Shown: one piece after another, positions 57,383-64,000 of the stretch
How the letters are laid out: each line of letters opens with the position of its first letter
Position numbering within the stretch: position 1 is the stretch's first letter
Assembly (NCBI RefSeq): GCF_018343665.1
Contig: NZ_JAGYPM010000007.1
Coordinates: forward strand, 1 to 64,000
Origin: Cytobacillus citreus
Lineage (GTDB): Bacteria > Bacillota > Bacilli > Bacillales > Cytobacillaceae
Length of the DNA stretch: 64,000 nt
Reading direction: 5' to 3'
The notes under the pieces: model-generated
What the model saw: the letters and a program-made list of their open reading frames with translations, nothing else
Told to the model about the DNA's origin: nothing
Database searches by the model: none
Program-made: the position numbers and the translations under genes

Positions 57383-59716
57383 TTACGAGGACCTTACGTG
57401 CAAATAATCACTGCTATTCTTAAGTAACGGACTGATTTTTCCAGCTGAATAGATATGAAGCTCATGCATGGCCCGTGTACAAGCTGTATAAAATAGCCTG
57501 CGCTCACTCTCTTTGCCGTAGCTTCTTTCTGATGCATCGTAAATGATGACTGCATCGAATTCGATGCCCTTAGCTAAATAAGAAGGGATCACAAGCACAC
57601 CTTTTTCAAATGAAACCGTTCCTTTCTCCATCAAGCGGACAGATAAATCTGCCTTAATAGCGGAATACACTTCCGCACTTTCCTTCGATGTCTTGCAAAT
57701 AATTGCAATTGTTTGATGCCCGCTTCTTTTTAGGTCTTTTACCTTTTCTATGACGGAAGGAATTAATCTTTCTTTTTTTACTATGGTTAAAGTAGGTCTA
57801 TTTCCATCTCGGTTAAATGGTTCGATCTGTTGACTATTCTTTAATAATGATTTTGTAAATTCTACAATTGGCCGAGTGGACCGGTAGCTTCTTGTTAAGA
57901 CGATCGTTTCCTTTTCACTATCATCTAAATCAACAGCGGCCATAACATCTTCTTCCTGTGAATGGGTATAGATGCCTTGATTGATATCCCCAAGCAGTGT
58001 CATTTTACTATTTGGAAATAATTGCTGGATATAGGCAAATTGAAAGGGTGTGTAATCTTGCGCTTCGTCTACAAAAACGTGGCGAATGGATGTGTGAGCT
58101 TTTTTCTCTTCAATCCGATCCTTTAGATACACAAATGGAGTCGCATCTTCGTAGCTTATTTCCATAGAATCCAACCTGCTTAAAGTAAATGCGCATATGT
58201 CTTCCCAGCTTTTTGATGCTCCTAATTCTGCCTTGTCGAGTATGTCACGATTAAATAGCTGTTTATAGATCCCAATAAAATGGATAAACTTTTTACTTTT
58301 TACTTGTTTGATGATCGGATTAAAATATCGGCTTACCAAAATTTCAGAAAGCAGCTTTTCTTCTTGTTCAAAATCATCAAATGTGTAATTATTAGATTGA
58401 TTTTCACTTTGAAGCTTTTTAAAAACATTCACGTAATCCTCTTTATCTAAAAACTGGATTTCTTCCCTTACCCAATCCTTCTTTTTTTCTGCTTTTTTTC
58501 TTTTTTTCAATTCTATTAATAACCACTCCTGTAAAAGCTGGATCCGGTTAGGAAGGGATATATTATGCGAAAAGGAATAAAATTTTTCTCGAATTTGCTC
58601 TTTTGAAATAAGCAGTTTTTTCCTTAACTTTATATCCTTAAATTGCATCCCTTCCGTACTTAAGTACTGAATATAGCGATCGATTATTTCTTTAAATTGG
58701 AGACTAGATTTTAGACGGATATTTTGAACCCTTTTATCATATTCTTCTGATTCATCCTCATTAAGGAGATATTCTAATTGCTGAAATGAGTCTTCCAGCT
58801 TCAGGACCCCTCCCACACGGTGATTTAAATACTCAAAATAAGTTGTTTGCTGCATGTTCTCCTCTCCTAATTCAGGCAGAACAGTGGCAACATAACTATT
58901 AAATAAAGGATTTGGAGAAAAAAGCATGATATTTTGAGATGATAATATCCCTCGATATCGGTATAACAAATAGGCTACCCGCTGTAAGGCGGCTGATGTT
59001 TTTCCACTTCCGGCAACCCCTTGGACAATCAATAGCTTGCTTTTTTCATCTCGAATGATTCGATTTTGTTCTTTTTGAATGGTTGCGACAATGCTTTTCA
59101 TTTGTGTATTCGCATTATTTCCTAATACTTCTTGAAGAATTTGATCGCCAATCGTGACACCCGTATCAAACATGCCAACAATTTCGCTATTACGAATAAT
59201 AAATTGGCGTTTTAGCTTCATCTCCCCTTCAATCATTCCTTCAGGTGTTTCGTATTTTGCTATCCCTGGCGAGTAATCATAATAAAGACTTGATATCGGT
59301 GCCCTCCAGTCATAGATTTGAAAATTTTCATTTTCCTTATCCATAAAAGAGGTAATTCCAATGTAAATGGATTCCTCAGTCGGCTCTCCCTCTTCCTCAA
59401 AATCCACACGGCCGAAATAAGGAGAGCTCTTCAATCTGAATAATGTTTTAATTTGACGGTCCAGTTGCTTTTCGCTTCTTTCCCGTTCTAAAAGCAGTTC
59501 TGCCTGCTGCTTAATACTAAAAAAAGTTTCATCGATATCATCCGGTTCATCCATATTAACCGTCACGTCATCCCAAAAAGTTCTTCGTATTTCAAGAGCA
59601 TCGGAACTGACTTTTTTAACATGTTGAGTTAAGCTGTCTATTTTTTGTTGAATTTCTTCGGCAATAAAATCGACCCTCTTCTGCTCAATTTGTTTTTCCT
59701 TTTGTTCTTTACTCAT
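57383..59716 (-). CDS. helD: HelD-type RNA polymerase-recycling helicase
   Basis: 777 aa, UvrD/Rep-like superfamily 1 ATPase: Walker A in LIVQGVAGSGKTSAALQRVA, motif II VFVDEAQDYTPFQFAY, motif III LLGDINQGIY, motif IV LTRSYRSTRPIVEF, motif VI RRLFYTACTRAMHELH. The N-terminal coiled coil (EEIQQKIDSLTQHVKKVS) is the arm that enters the secondary channel of RNA polymerase. HelD frees stalled polymerase from DNA. Length matches class I HelD. GGAGTGA before the ATG. Confidence 0.92.
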   Translation of the reverse strand: MSKEQKEKQIEQKRVDFIAEEIQQKIDSLTQHVKKVSSDALEIRRTFWDDVTVNMDEPDDIDETFFSIKQQAELLLERERSEKQLDRQIKTLFRLKSSPYFGRVDFEEEGEPTEESIYIGITSFMDKENENFQIYDWRAPISSLYYDYSPGIAKYETPEGMIEGEMKLKRQFIIRNSEIVGMFDTGVTIGDQILQEVLGNNANTQMKSIVATIQKEQNRIIRDEKSKLLIVQGVAGSGKTSAALQRVAYLLYRYRGILSSQNIMLFSPNPLFNSYVATVLPELGEENMQQTTYFEYLNHRVGGVLKLEDSFQQLEYLLNEDESEEYDKRVQNIRLKSSLQFKEIIDRYIQYLSTEGMQFKDIKLRKKLLISKEQIREKFYSFSHNISLPNRIQLLQEWLLIELKKRKKAEKKKDWVREEIQFLDKEDYVNVFKKLQSENQSNNYTFDDFEQEEKLLSEILVSRYFNPIIKQVKSKKFIHFIGIYKQLFNRDILDKAELGASKSWEDICAFTLSRLDSMEISYEDATPFVYLKDRIEEKKAHTSIRHVFVDEAQDYTPFQFAYIQQLFPNSKMTLLGDINQGIYTHSQEEDVMAAVDLDDSEKETIVLTRSYRSTRPIVEFTKSLLKNSQQIEPFNRDGNRPTLTIVKKERLIPSVIEKVKDLKRSGHQTIAIICKTSKESAEVYSAIKADLSVRLMEKGTVSFEKGVLVIPSYLAKGIEFDAVIIYDASERSYGKESERRLFYTACTRAMHELHIYSAGKISPLLKNSSDYLHVRSS

Positions 59717-59749
59717 GAAATCACTCCTAAATGATTTTTTAGCCTCTGC

Positions 59750-59970
59750 TTGACAGTGGATTTTTTTTGTGTTAATGTTAATATAGGATAATTATTTATC
59801 AACAATATTTTAATACAAAAAAGGCTACAGCGTTTTTCATTCTAGCATGCAATGGCTGGAAATGCAAGGCTCTTTTTTGTGTTTTATGAAAACCTATGAT
59901 TGCATTAGAAAATATATTCGTATTAAAGAGCCGTAAAGTCTTAATATCACTTAGACTTTACGGCTCTTTT
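59750..59970 (+). ncRNA. Possible small RNA between helD and hxlR-like genes
   Basis: On the plus strand TTGACA (59750), 17 bp, TAATGT, then about 150 bp without a convincing frame, ended by a 17-bp perfect hairpin (AAAGAGCCGTAAAGTCT / AGACTTTACGGCTCTTT, 59925-59969) and T's. Promoter-like and terminator-like parts in a row suggest a short transcript; no homology known to me. Confidence 0.3.
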
Positions 59971-60021
59971 CATGTGGAGTATAAGATTAAAGAGGGGGCA
60001 AATTTAAAAGAAGTTAAGAAA

Positions 60022-60157
60022 TTAGCCTTTGACTCCAAATTCTGTCCGTGTCATGAACAAAGAATTAAAACCACTGTTTTCTAATTGCTCTCGTAAAAAA
60101 ACTTCCGCGTTTTTGGAACGGATGATGCTATTAATTTCAACAGCTATACAAAAGGAA
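60022..60157 (-). pseudogene. C-terminal scrap of an unidentified protein
   Basis: About 45 codons: VEINSIIRSKNAEVFLREQL, ENSGFNSLFMTRTEFGVKG-stop. It reads like a real coding end but lacks any start and directly abuts the HxlR-like stop at 60159. Confidence 0.4.
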
Positions 60158-60158
60158 C

Positions 60159-60497
60159 TTAATTATTGCTGTTTTTTTCTCCCCACTCACATAACTGTTC
60201 CAAAACAGGTAATAGAGTTTCTGCTTTATGTGTGAGACTGTATTCAACTTTAGGCGGAATTTGAGGATACTCTTTCCGTCTAACAATCCCATCTGCTTCC
60301 AATTCTTTAAGTTGTGAACTCAATGTTTTAAAAGTAATAGCTCCTATTTTTCTTTTCAAATCATTAAATCGAACTGGTTGGTTTTCTGCGAGGAGGTAAA
60401 TAATAAGCATTTTCCATTTACCCCCAATCACTGATATTGTATAACCAAAAGGTGTCTCTTGAACATTACCCTTTTCTTTATAGTCAGCCATACTCAT
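60159..60497 (-). CDS. HxlR family transcriptional regulator
   Basis: 112 aa winged helix: TPFGYTISVIGGKWKMLIIY, RFNDLKRKIGAITFKTLSSQLKELEADGIV, RKEYPQIPPKVEYSLTHKAE, all standard for HxlR/YodB-type regulators. Proteins of this group sense quinones or aldehydes, often by an N-terminal cysteine; here no Cys is near the N-terminus (only CEWG near the C-terminus), so the signal may differ. Divergent from the RidA gene, which it probably controls. Confidence 0.9.
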   Translation of the reverse strand: MSMADYKEKGNVQETPFGYTISVIGGKWKMLIIYLLAENQPVRFNDLKRKIGAITFKTLSSQLKELEADGIVRRKEYPQIPPKVEYSLTHKAETLLPVLEQLCEWGEKNSNN

Positions 60498-60516
60498 ATT
60501 TACACTATCCTTTCAG

Positions 60517-60545
60517 ATAGTACCTATCAAAAAAGTGCGTACTAT
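60517..60545. promoter_or_regulatory. Operator-like repeat between hxlR and ridA
   Basis: ATAGTAC (60517-60523) and GTACTAT (60539-60545), 7-bp arms spaced by 15 bp, centred between the divergent genes. The TACT/AGTA kind of repeat fits HxlR/YodB sites. Confidence 0.6.
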
Positions 60546-60602
60546 TTTTTTGTTTGCGTTCATTTTATACTGACATTACATTGAAGTAAAGGAGAGAAAA
60601 AA

Positions 60603-60986
60603 ATGACTAATGTTAAAACCTACGATCACGGTCTTTGGGATCACGGTATTACCCAAGGTTACAGCGTCAACGGCACTATCTACATTTCAGGGCAATTTTC
60701 CCACGATATGGAGGGTGCGTTCATTAGCGAGGGCGATATCGAAGCACAGACCAGACAGACCCTTGAAAATCTAGATCACGTACTGGAGGGATTTGGTGTC
60801 ACGAAGTCCAACCTCGCTTATATGGAGATCTATTTAACAAATGCGCAAGAACATTCCGAACCAGTCCTCCGGCTGTTCAAGGAATACCTAGGACAACATC
60901 GACCGGCCGGTAGCCTTATTGGCGTGACTTACTTGGCATTCCCAGAGCAACTGATTGAAATCAGCGCCATCGCACACACCGACTAA
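60603..60986 (+). CDS. RidA/YjgF family protein
   Basis: 127 aa. NGTIYISGQFSHDMEGAFIS, QTLENLDHVLEGFGVTKSNL, YMEIYLTNAQEHSEPVLRLF, RPAGSLIGVTYLAFPEQLIEIS give the chorismate-mutase-like fold; the Arg of HRPA and the Glu of IEIS are present. Rid proteins hydrolyse reactive enamines/imines; this one is of a Rid4-7-like rather than archetypal RidA type because GxR/IPxDP motifs are changed. AAAGGAG precedes the ATG. Controlled probably by the divergent HxlR. Confidence 0.88.
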   Translation: MTNVKTYDHGLWDHGITQGYSVNGTIYISGQFSHDMEGAFISEGDIEAQTRQTLENLDHVLEGFGVTKSNLAYMEIYLTNAQEHSEPVLRLFKEYLGQHRPAGSLIGVTYLAFPEQLIEISAIAHTD

Positions 60987-61092
60987 TTTAACTACATTTT
61001 AAAATCAAAGTAATCATGTCAAGCTCAATTCTTTAGGTGATTATTGAAGTAAGCATGGAAAATTAAAAAGCGGAATCAATTTGATTGAACTG

Positions 61093-61143
61093 AACCCCGA
61101 ATAGTAGTGGACACTTTTAGAAAAAGTGGACCTATTCGGGGTT
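61093..61143. terminator. Hairpin with 12-bp stem
   Basis: AACCCCGAATAG and CTATTCGGGGTT, with a second stem ACACTTTT/AAAAAGTG inside. It lies between convergent genes and serves both; the T-run is on the plus side. Confidence 0.65.
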
Positions 61144-61163
61144 TTTCGTCGAAATTGATATTT

Positions 61164-61352
61164 TTATCTATATAGTTTAATCTTTTGAGCGCTTTGCATT
61201 AAACGATCCATATGCGAATCAAATTCGAAGCATTTTCCATTGTACACGCGAATTACTTCATATATTCCATCGCCAAATTGATATCCTCGATCTTCAAAAT
61301 CAATTTTCACATTCTCTCGTTGAAGGATACGATCATTTAATAAAATCATCAT
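61164..61352 (-). pseudogene. N-terminal fragment of a D-amino acid aminotransferase
   Basis: 62 codons: MILLNDRILQRENVKIDFED, RGYQFGDGIYEVIRVYNGKC, HMDRLMQSAQKI. This is the start of Dat/IlvE-type class IV aminotransferases (about 285 aa), with the RGYQFGDGIYE block. It ends after LYR, before the catalytic lysine, and so cannot be active. AAAGGGAA precedes the ATG. It is last in the DppA/transport operon. Confidence 0.85.
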
Positions 61353-61398
61353 TGTTCCCTTTCAGGACATGGACACTATTCACCATAAGTTATTATGA

Positions 61399-62232
61399 TT
61401 ATCCATAAATATTATCAAACGCCGTGCTTCCTATATGTAAGCAAGCAAAGATTCCTTTCCAGGCTTCCAAGAACGTTCTCCCCTTATAAGCAATTATTCT
61501 TGGAGACTTTAAATACGATCCTGGAACAAGGCTTGCCTTTTTACATTCTGCAGTTGAAGTCCATTCAATTTCCATTTCAACCGGCCCCATCACTTGATAT
61601 GGTTTAAAATCGTTGATTCTTTTTACAGCATTAAATGACTTAGTGCGAATTTCTTCATGTGCTTTGACCATAGGCAAACATCTTGCTGCCCAACGATCTA
61701 TTGATTTTTTTACAATGGCTGTCTCAATATCTCCTAAGCAATGCTTAGCCTCACTAGCAAGACAGTCATCACCGGAAACCATAATTACAGGAACTCCAAA
61801 ATGGCCAGCAATGGCTGCGTTAAGCTCTAGCTCTCCTACTGAAACTCCATTCAATCTCGTTTCATACATTTCTGGGCCAACCATTGTTTCATTTGCTACA
61901 CCGTGAGAATGACCGACTTTTGCATGAAGACCGATAAAAAGTGCGGCATCAAATCCCTCTACCTGCTCCATCATACATAAATTTTTATTAGAGCCTCTAA
62001 TTAATTCCGCCCTTGGATCTAGTTCCTCATAAAGAATATTTAGCATTGACCAATGAGCGTCATTTACAACCACCTCTGTTGCTCCCGCTTCAAATGCTCC
62101 TTCAATTGCGGCATTAACATCCATCGTCATTAGTTTTCTAAATTGGTCAAAATACTTCCCTGAATGATGCATCTCCTCCGAATTAACAACCCCGGATATT
62201 CCCTCTCCATCTGCTACAATATATATCTTCAT
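61399..62232 (-). CDS. D-aminopeptidase (M55, DppA family)
   Basis: 277 aa. Zinc ligands are in IVADGEGISGVV (Asp, Glu), VVVNDAHWSMLN (His), FIGLHAKVGHSHGVANETM (His) and GVSVGELELNAAIAG (Glu), matching the M55 decameric enzyme DppA that trims D-Ala-type peptides, as from cell wall. GGAGG 6 nt before the ATG. Downstream of an amino-acid ABC transporter in the same direction and upstream of a D-aminotransferase fragment: a D-amino acid salvage operon. Confidence 0.92.
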   Translation of the reverse strand: MKIYIVADGEGISGVVNSEEMHHSGKYFDQFRKLMTMDVNAAIEGAFEAGATEVVVNDAHWSMLNILYEELDPRAELIRGSNKNLCMMEQVEGFDAALFIGLHAKVGHSHGVANETMVGPEMYETRLNGVSVGELELNAAIAGHFGVPVIMVSGDDCLASEAKHCLGDIETAIVKKSIDRWAARCLPMVKAHEEIRTKSFNAVKRINDFKPYQVMGPVEMEIEWTSTAECKKASLVPGSYLKSPRIIAYKGRTFLEAWKGIFACLHIGSTAFDNIYG

Positions 62233-62332
62233 CTGTTTCCTCCGAATCTAGAAATCTTCTTTTTTACATCGATGATTAAAAAATGTCGAAAAAAATCCCC
62301 CATACTTTTAAGGATAAGAGGAATGTTTAATT

Positions 62333-63073
62333 TTATAAAACTTTGCTTAAAAACTCTCTTGTCCGATCCATCTTTGGATTGCTAAAAATGTCTTTCGGAT
62401 TGCCTCTTTCAACAATTTTTCCATCATGCATATAAATCAGTTCATCTCCAACTTCCCGTGCAAAGCCCATCTCATGCGTAACAACAACCATTGTCATTCC
62501 TTCACTTGCTAACTGCTTCATTGTTATAAGCACCTCACCAACAAGTTCAGGATCAAGAGCTGATGTTGGCTCATCAAATAACATTACATCTGGCTTCATA
62601 GCCAAAGAACGTGCAATTGCAACCCTTTGTTTCTGCCCCCCAGAAAGCTTAGAAGGGTATTCATCACGCTTATCAACTAAACCTACCTTATTTAGCAATT
62701 CCATTGCTTCTTCAACCGCTTGACTTTTCTGTATCTTTTTAACCTTAACAGGAGCTTCTATCACATTTTCTAGAACGGTTTTATGTGGGAAAAGGTTAAA
62801 ATGTTGAAAAACCATACCAACCCGTTCCCTCACTTTATTCAAGTTATGTGTTTTCGGATCAATTTTGTTGCCATCAAAGATAATATCACCTTCATCTTTT
62901 ATTTCCAAAAAATTCATACATCTTAAAAGAGTACTTTTTCCTGATCCGCTTGCACCTATTAAAACTACTACTTCACTCTCTTTAACCGTCATATCAATAT
63001 CTTTTAACACATGTAAATTCCCAAATGATTTATTAAGTTTTACAACTTTTATGATTTCTTTCTTATTGTCCAT
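62333..63073 (-). CDS. Polar amino acid ABC transporter ATPase
   Basis: 246 aa. Walker [20 protein letters not shown]-loop [16 protein letters not shown], signature [13 protein letters not shown], Walker [18 protein letters not shown]-loop [14 protein letters not shown]. The GlnQ/ArtP type with EMGFA is characteristic of polar amino acid (or cystine) uptake. AGGAGG before the ATG; nine bases after the permease stop. Confidence 0.95.
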   Translation of the reverse strand: MDNKKEIIKVVKLNKSFGNLHVLKDIDMTVKESEVVVLIGASGSGKSTLLRCMNFLEIKDEGDIIFDGNKIDPKTHNLNKVRERVGMVFQHFNLFPHKTVLENVIEAPVKVKKIQKSQAVEEAMELLNKVGLVDKRDEYPSKLSGGQKQRVAIARSLAMKPDVMLFDEPTSALDPELVGEVLITMKQLASEGMTMVVVTHEMGFAREVGDELIYMHDGKIVERGNPKDIFSNPKMDRTREFLSKVL

Positions 63074-63082
63074 GGTAGCCTC

Positions 63083-63745
63083 CTAATCACTTACAGCCAA
63101 TCTCCATTCAATCCTATTAACCAATTTAGTAAATATATAGACAATTAATAGGTAGTAAACACCTACAACCAATAAATAAGTCATGAAGTCAAAATGAACG
63201 GAGCCTTCAAGTTTAGCAACACCAAATAATTCCTGCATCCCTATAAATGAAGCCAAAGAAGAATCTTTCAAACCAATGATAAACTGGTTGCCAAATGACG
63301 GAATAGCCCGTCTAAACGCCTGAGGCAAAATAATTCTTCTCATTGTTAACCAATGTCCCATGCCCAGGGATTTTCCAGCTTCCATTTGTCCTTTATCTAT
63401 TGACTCAATTGCTCCACGAATAATTTCTGTCAAGTATGCACCTAAATGAAATGCAAGAGCCAATGTGACTGCCAAAAAATTTGGTATGAGAATAAGGCTA
63501 GTTAATCCATAAAACAATATAAATATCTGCACAACGAGTGGGGTGCCCCGTACAATCCATACATAAAAGTCAACTATCATTACTAATGGTTTTATCTTTG
63601 TAACTTTTAAAAAGGCAAAAAATAAACCAAATGCAAGACCAATGACAAATGCAAGTATAGAAATTTCTAGAGTCAATACCAGTGCTTTTATAAACAGGTC
63701 AAATGTTCCTATTAATACATCAAAGAAATGCAGTAACGAGCTCAA
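63083..63745 (-). CDS. Polar amino acid ABC transporter permease
   Basis: About 220 aa with five membrane helices; the His/Glu/Gln permease block FHLGAYLTEIIRGAIESIDKGQMEAGKSLGM and the coupling EAGKSLGM-GHWLTMRRIILPQA are complete. TTG 63745 is preferred (GAGGAG 8 nt upstream) over GTG 63754, which touches that site. Probably a homodimer, since only one permease is present. Confidence 0.92.
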   Translation of the reverse strand: MSSLLHFFDVLIGTFDLFIKALVLTLEISILAFVIGLAFGLFFAFLKVTKIKPLVMIVDFYVWIVRGTPLVVQIFILFYGLTSLILIPNFLAVTLALAFHLGAYLTEIIRGAIESIDKGQMEAGKSLGMGHWLTMRRIILPQAFRRAIPSFGNQFIIGLKDSSLASFIGMQELFGVAKLEGSVHFDFMTYLLVVGVYYLLIVYIFTKLVNRIEWRLAVSD

Positions 63746-63778
63746 ACTTTTCACTCCTCAAGTTATTAAATGGCAGCA

Positions 63779-64000
63779 CTACTCAGGTTGGGTAATATCT
63801 ATTCCAAGCCATTCTAATGAAAGCTCTTTTAATTTCCCGCTTGATTTTAATTGAGCTAAAGCATCATTGATCGCTTCCAATAATTTATCATTTCCCTTTT
63901 TTATTACGATAGCTTGCTCTGTTGTATCTAATCTGTCGCCGGCTATTAGCTTTAGTCCATTTTCAATAGACGTCTTCCCCATGATTTCATCCGTAATTCC
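63779..64000 (-). CDS. Amino acid ABC transporter substrate-binding protein (3' end)
   Basis: Incomplete: the gene continues beyond the window. The visible 73 residues (GITDEIMGKTSIENG, LDTTEQAIVIKKGNDKLLEA, LAQLKSSGKLKELSLEWLGI) are the last part of a family 3 solute-binding protein, with the usual end KEISLKWFG-like. It is first of the operon SBP-permease-ATPase-DppA. Confidence 0.9.
   Translation of the reverse strand, partial: GITDEIMGKTSIENGLKLIAGDRLDTTEQAIVIKKGNDKLLEAINDALAQLKSSGKLKELSLEWLGIDITQPE

Noticed and set aside
1-64000. tRNA, rRNA or a replication origin
   Set aside because: No cloverleaf with CCA end, no conserved rRNA segment and no DnaA-box cluster was recognised on either strand by eye.

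Overview
This is a low-GC window whose families point to a spore-forming Bacillaceae (Bacillus sensu lato). The pointers are a BlaI/M56 pair, HelD, an LYT-type sensor kinase, DinB/YfiT proteins, DppA, frequent TTG/GTG starts and strong GGAGG ribosome binding sites. I cannot name a species. No rRNA, tRNA or CRISPR array was seen.

The dominant structure is a long accessory array on the minus strand, about 2.5-34 kb and again about 39.5-52.5 kb. Small genes of 50-300 codons, nearly all in one orientation, are separated by a recurrent intergenic site. The genes encode DinB-like proteins, GNAT acetyltransferases, lipoproteins, a VOC protein, an RCC1-repeat protein, small membrane proteins and a RlmA/ABC-F resistance pair. 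The site is built from two 'core' inverted repeats, type A (AACTAAC-nnTGCCC-GTTAGTT) and type B (CAACAATC-GGGCC-GATTGTTG). The cores often bracket a short hairpin and are followed by TTTAAGTAC-n6-TTCACAA. One cassette, a GNAT gene, occurs twice, and both copies begin and end inside the GCCC of a core. Truncated genes (PepV, a PrmC-like methyltransferase) end at cores. This resembles an integron- or dif-module-like gene-capture system without a recognisable IntI. Two decayed tyrosine recombinases at 21.4-22.5 kb and a stub of the same gene at 0.36-0.42 kb are the local candidate recombinases.

Layout: 0-0.6 kb, transposon-like debris; 0.6-2.3 kb, M56 peptidase plus BlaI repressor; 2.5-10.4 kb, cassettes with AzoR, a DsbA-like protein, a HAD hydrolase and a secreted X-Pro peptidase; 10.43-13.03 kb, an IS21 element with a 5-bp target duplication; 13-16 kb, cassettes and broken genes; 16.4-17.4 kb, a TetR-controlled SMR pump; 17.6-21.3 kb, a Tn554-type transposase trio between inverted array sites; 21.4-22.5 kb, decayed recombinase pair; 22.5-26.0 kb, a MocR regulator divergent from ornithine cyclodeaminase-like and PhzF genes; 26-34 kb, array; 34.2-35.9 kb, CopC/CopD; 36.2-38.1 kb, an ECF41 sigma factor downstream of a GrdB-family gene; 38.2-39.1 kb, a lipoprotein nuclease; 39.2-52.5 kb, array with many gene remnants; 53-64 kb, ordinary chromosome (EamA transporter, sensor kinase, HD-GYP, HelD, HxlR/RidA, and a D-amino-acid/amino-acid-uptake operon).

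Two compact systems stand out besides the array. First, the GrdB-family gene at 37.2-38.0 kb has an in-frame UGA exactly at the first position of a would-be CxxC, with a stem-loop 10 nt downstream, so it is a candidate selenoprotein. Its upstream region carries TGTCACA-16 bp-CGTC, the ECF41 promoter signature, and the ECF41 gene lies just downstream. Second, the rlmA-like/ABC-F operon is preceded by a 19-codon leader ORF overlapping an intrinsic terminator, which suggests antibiotic-induced attenuation.
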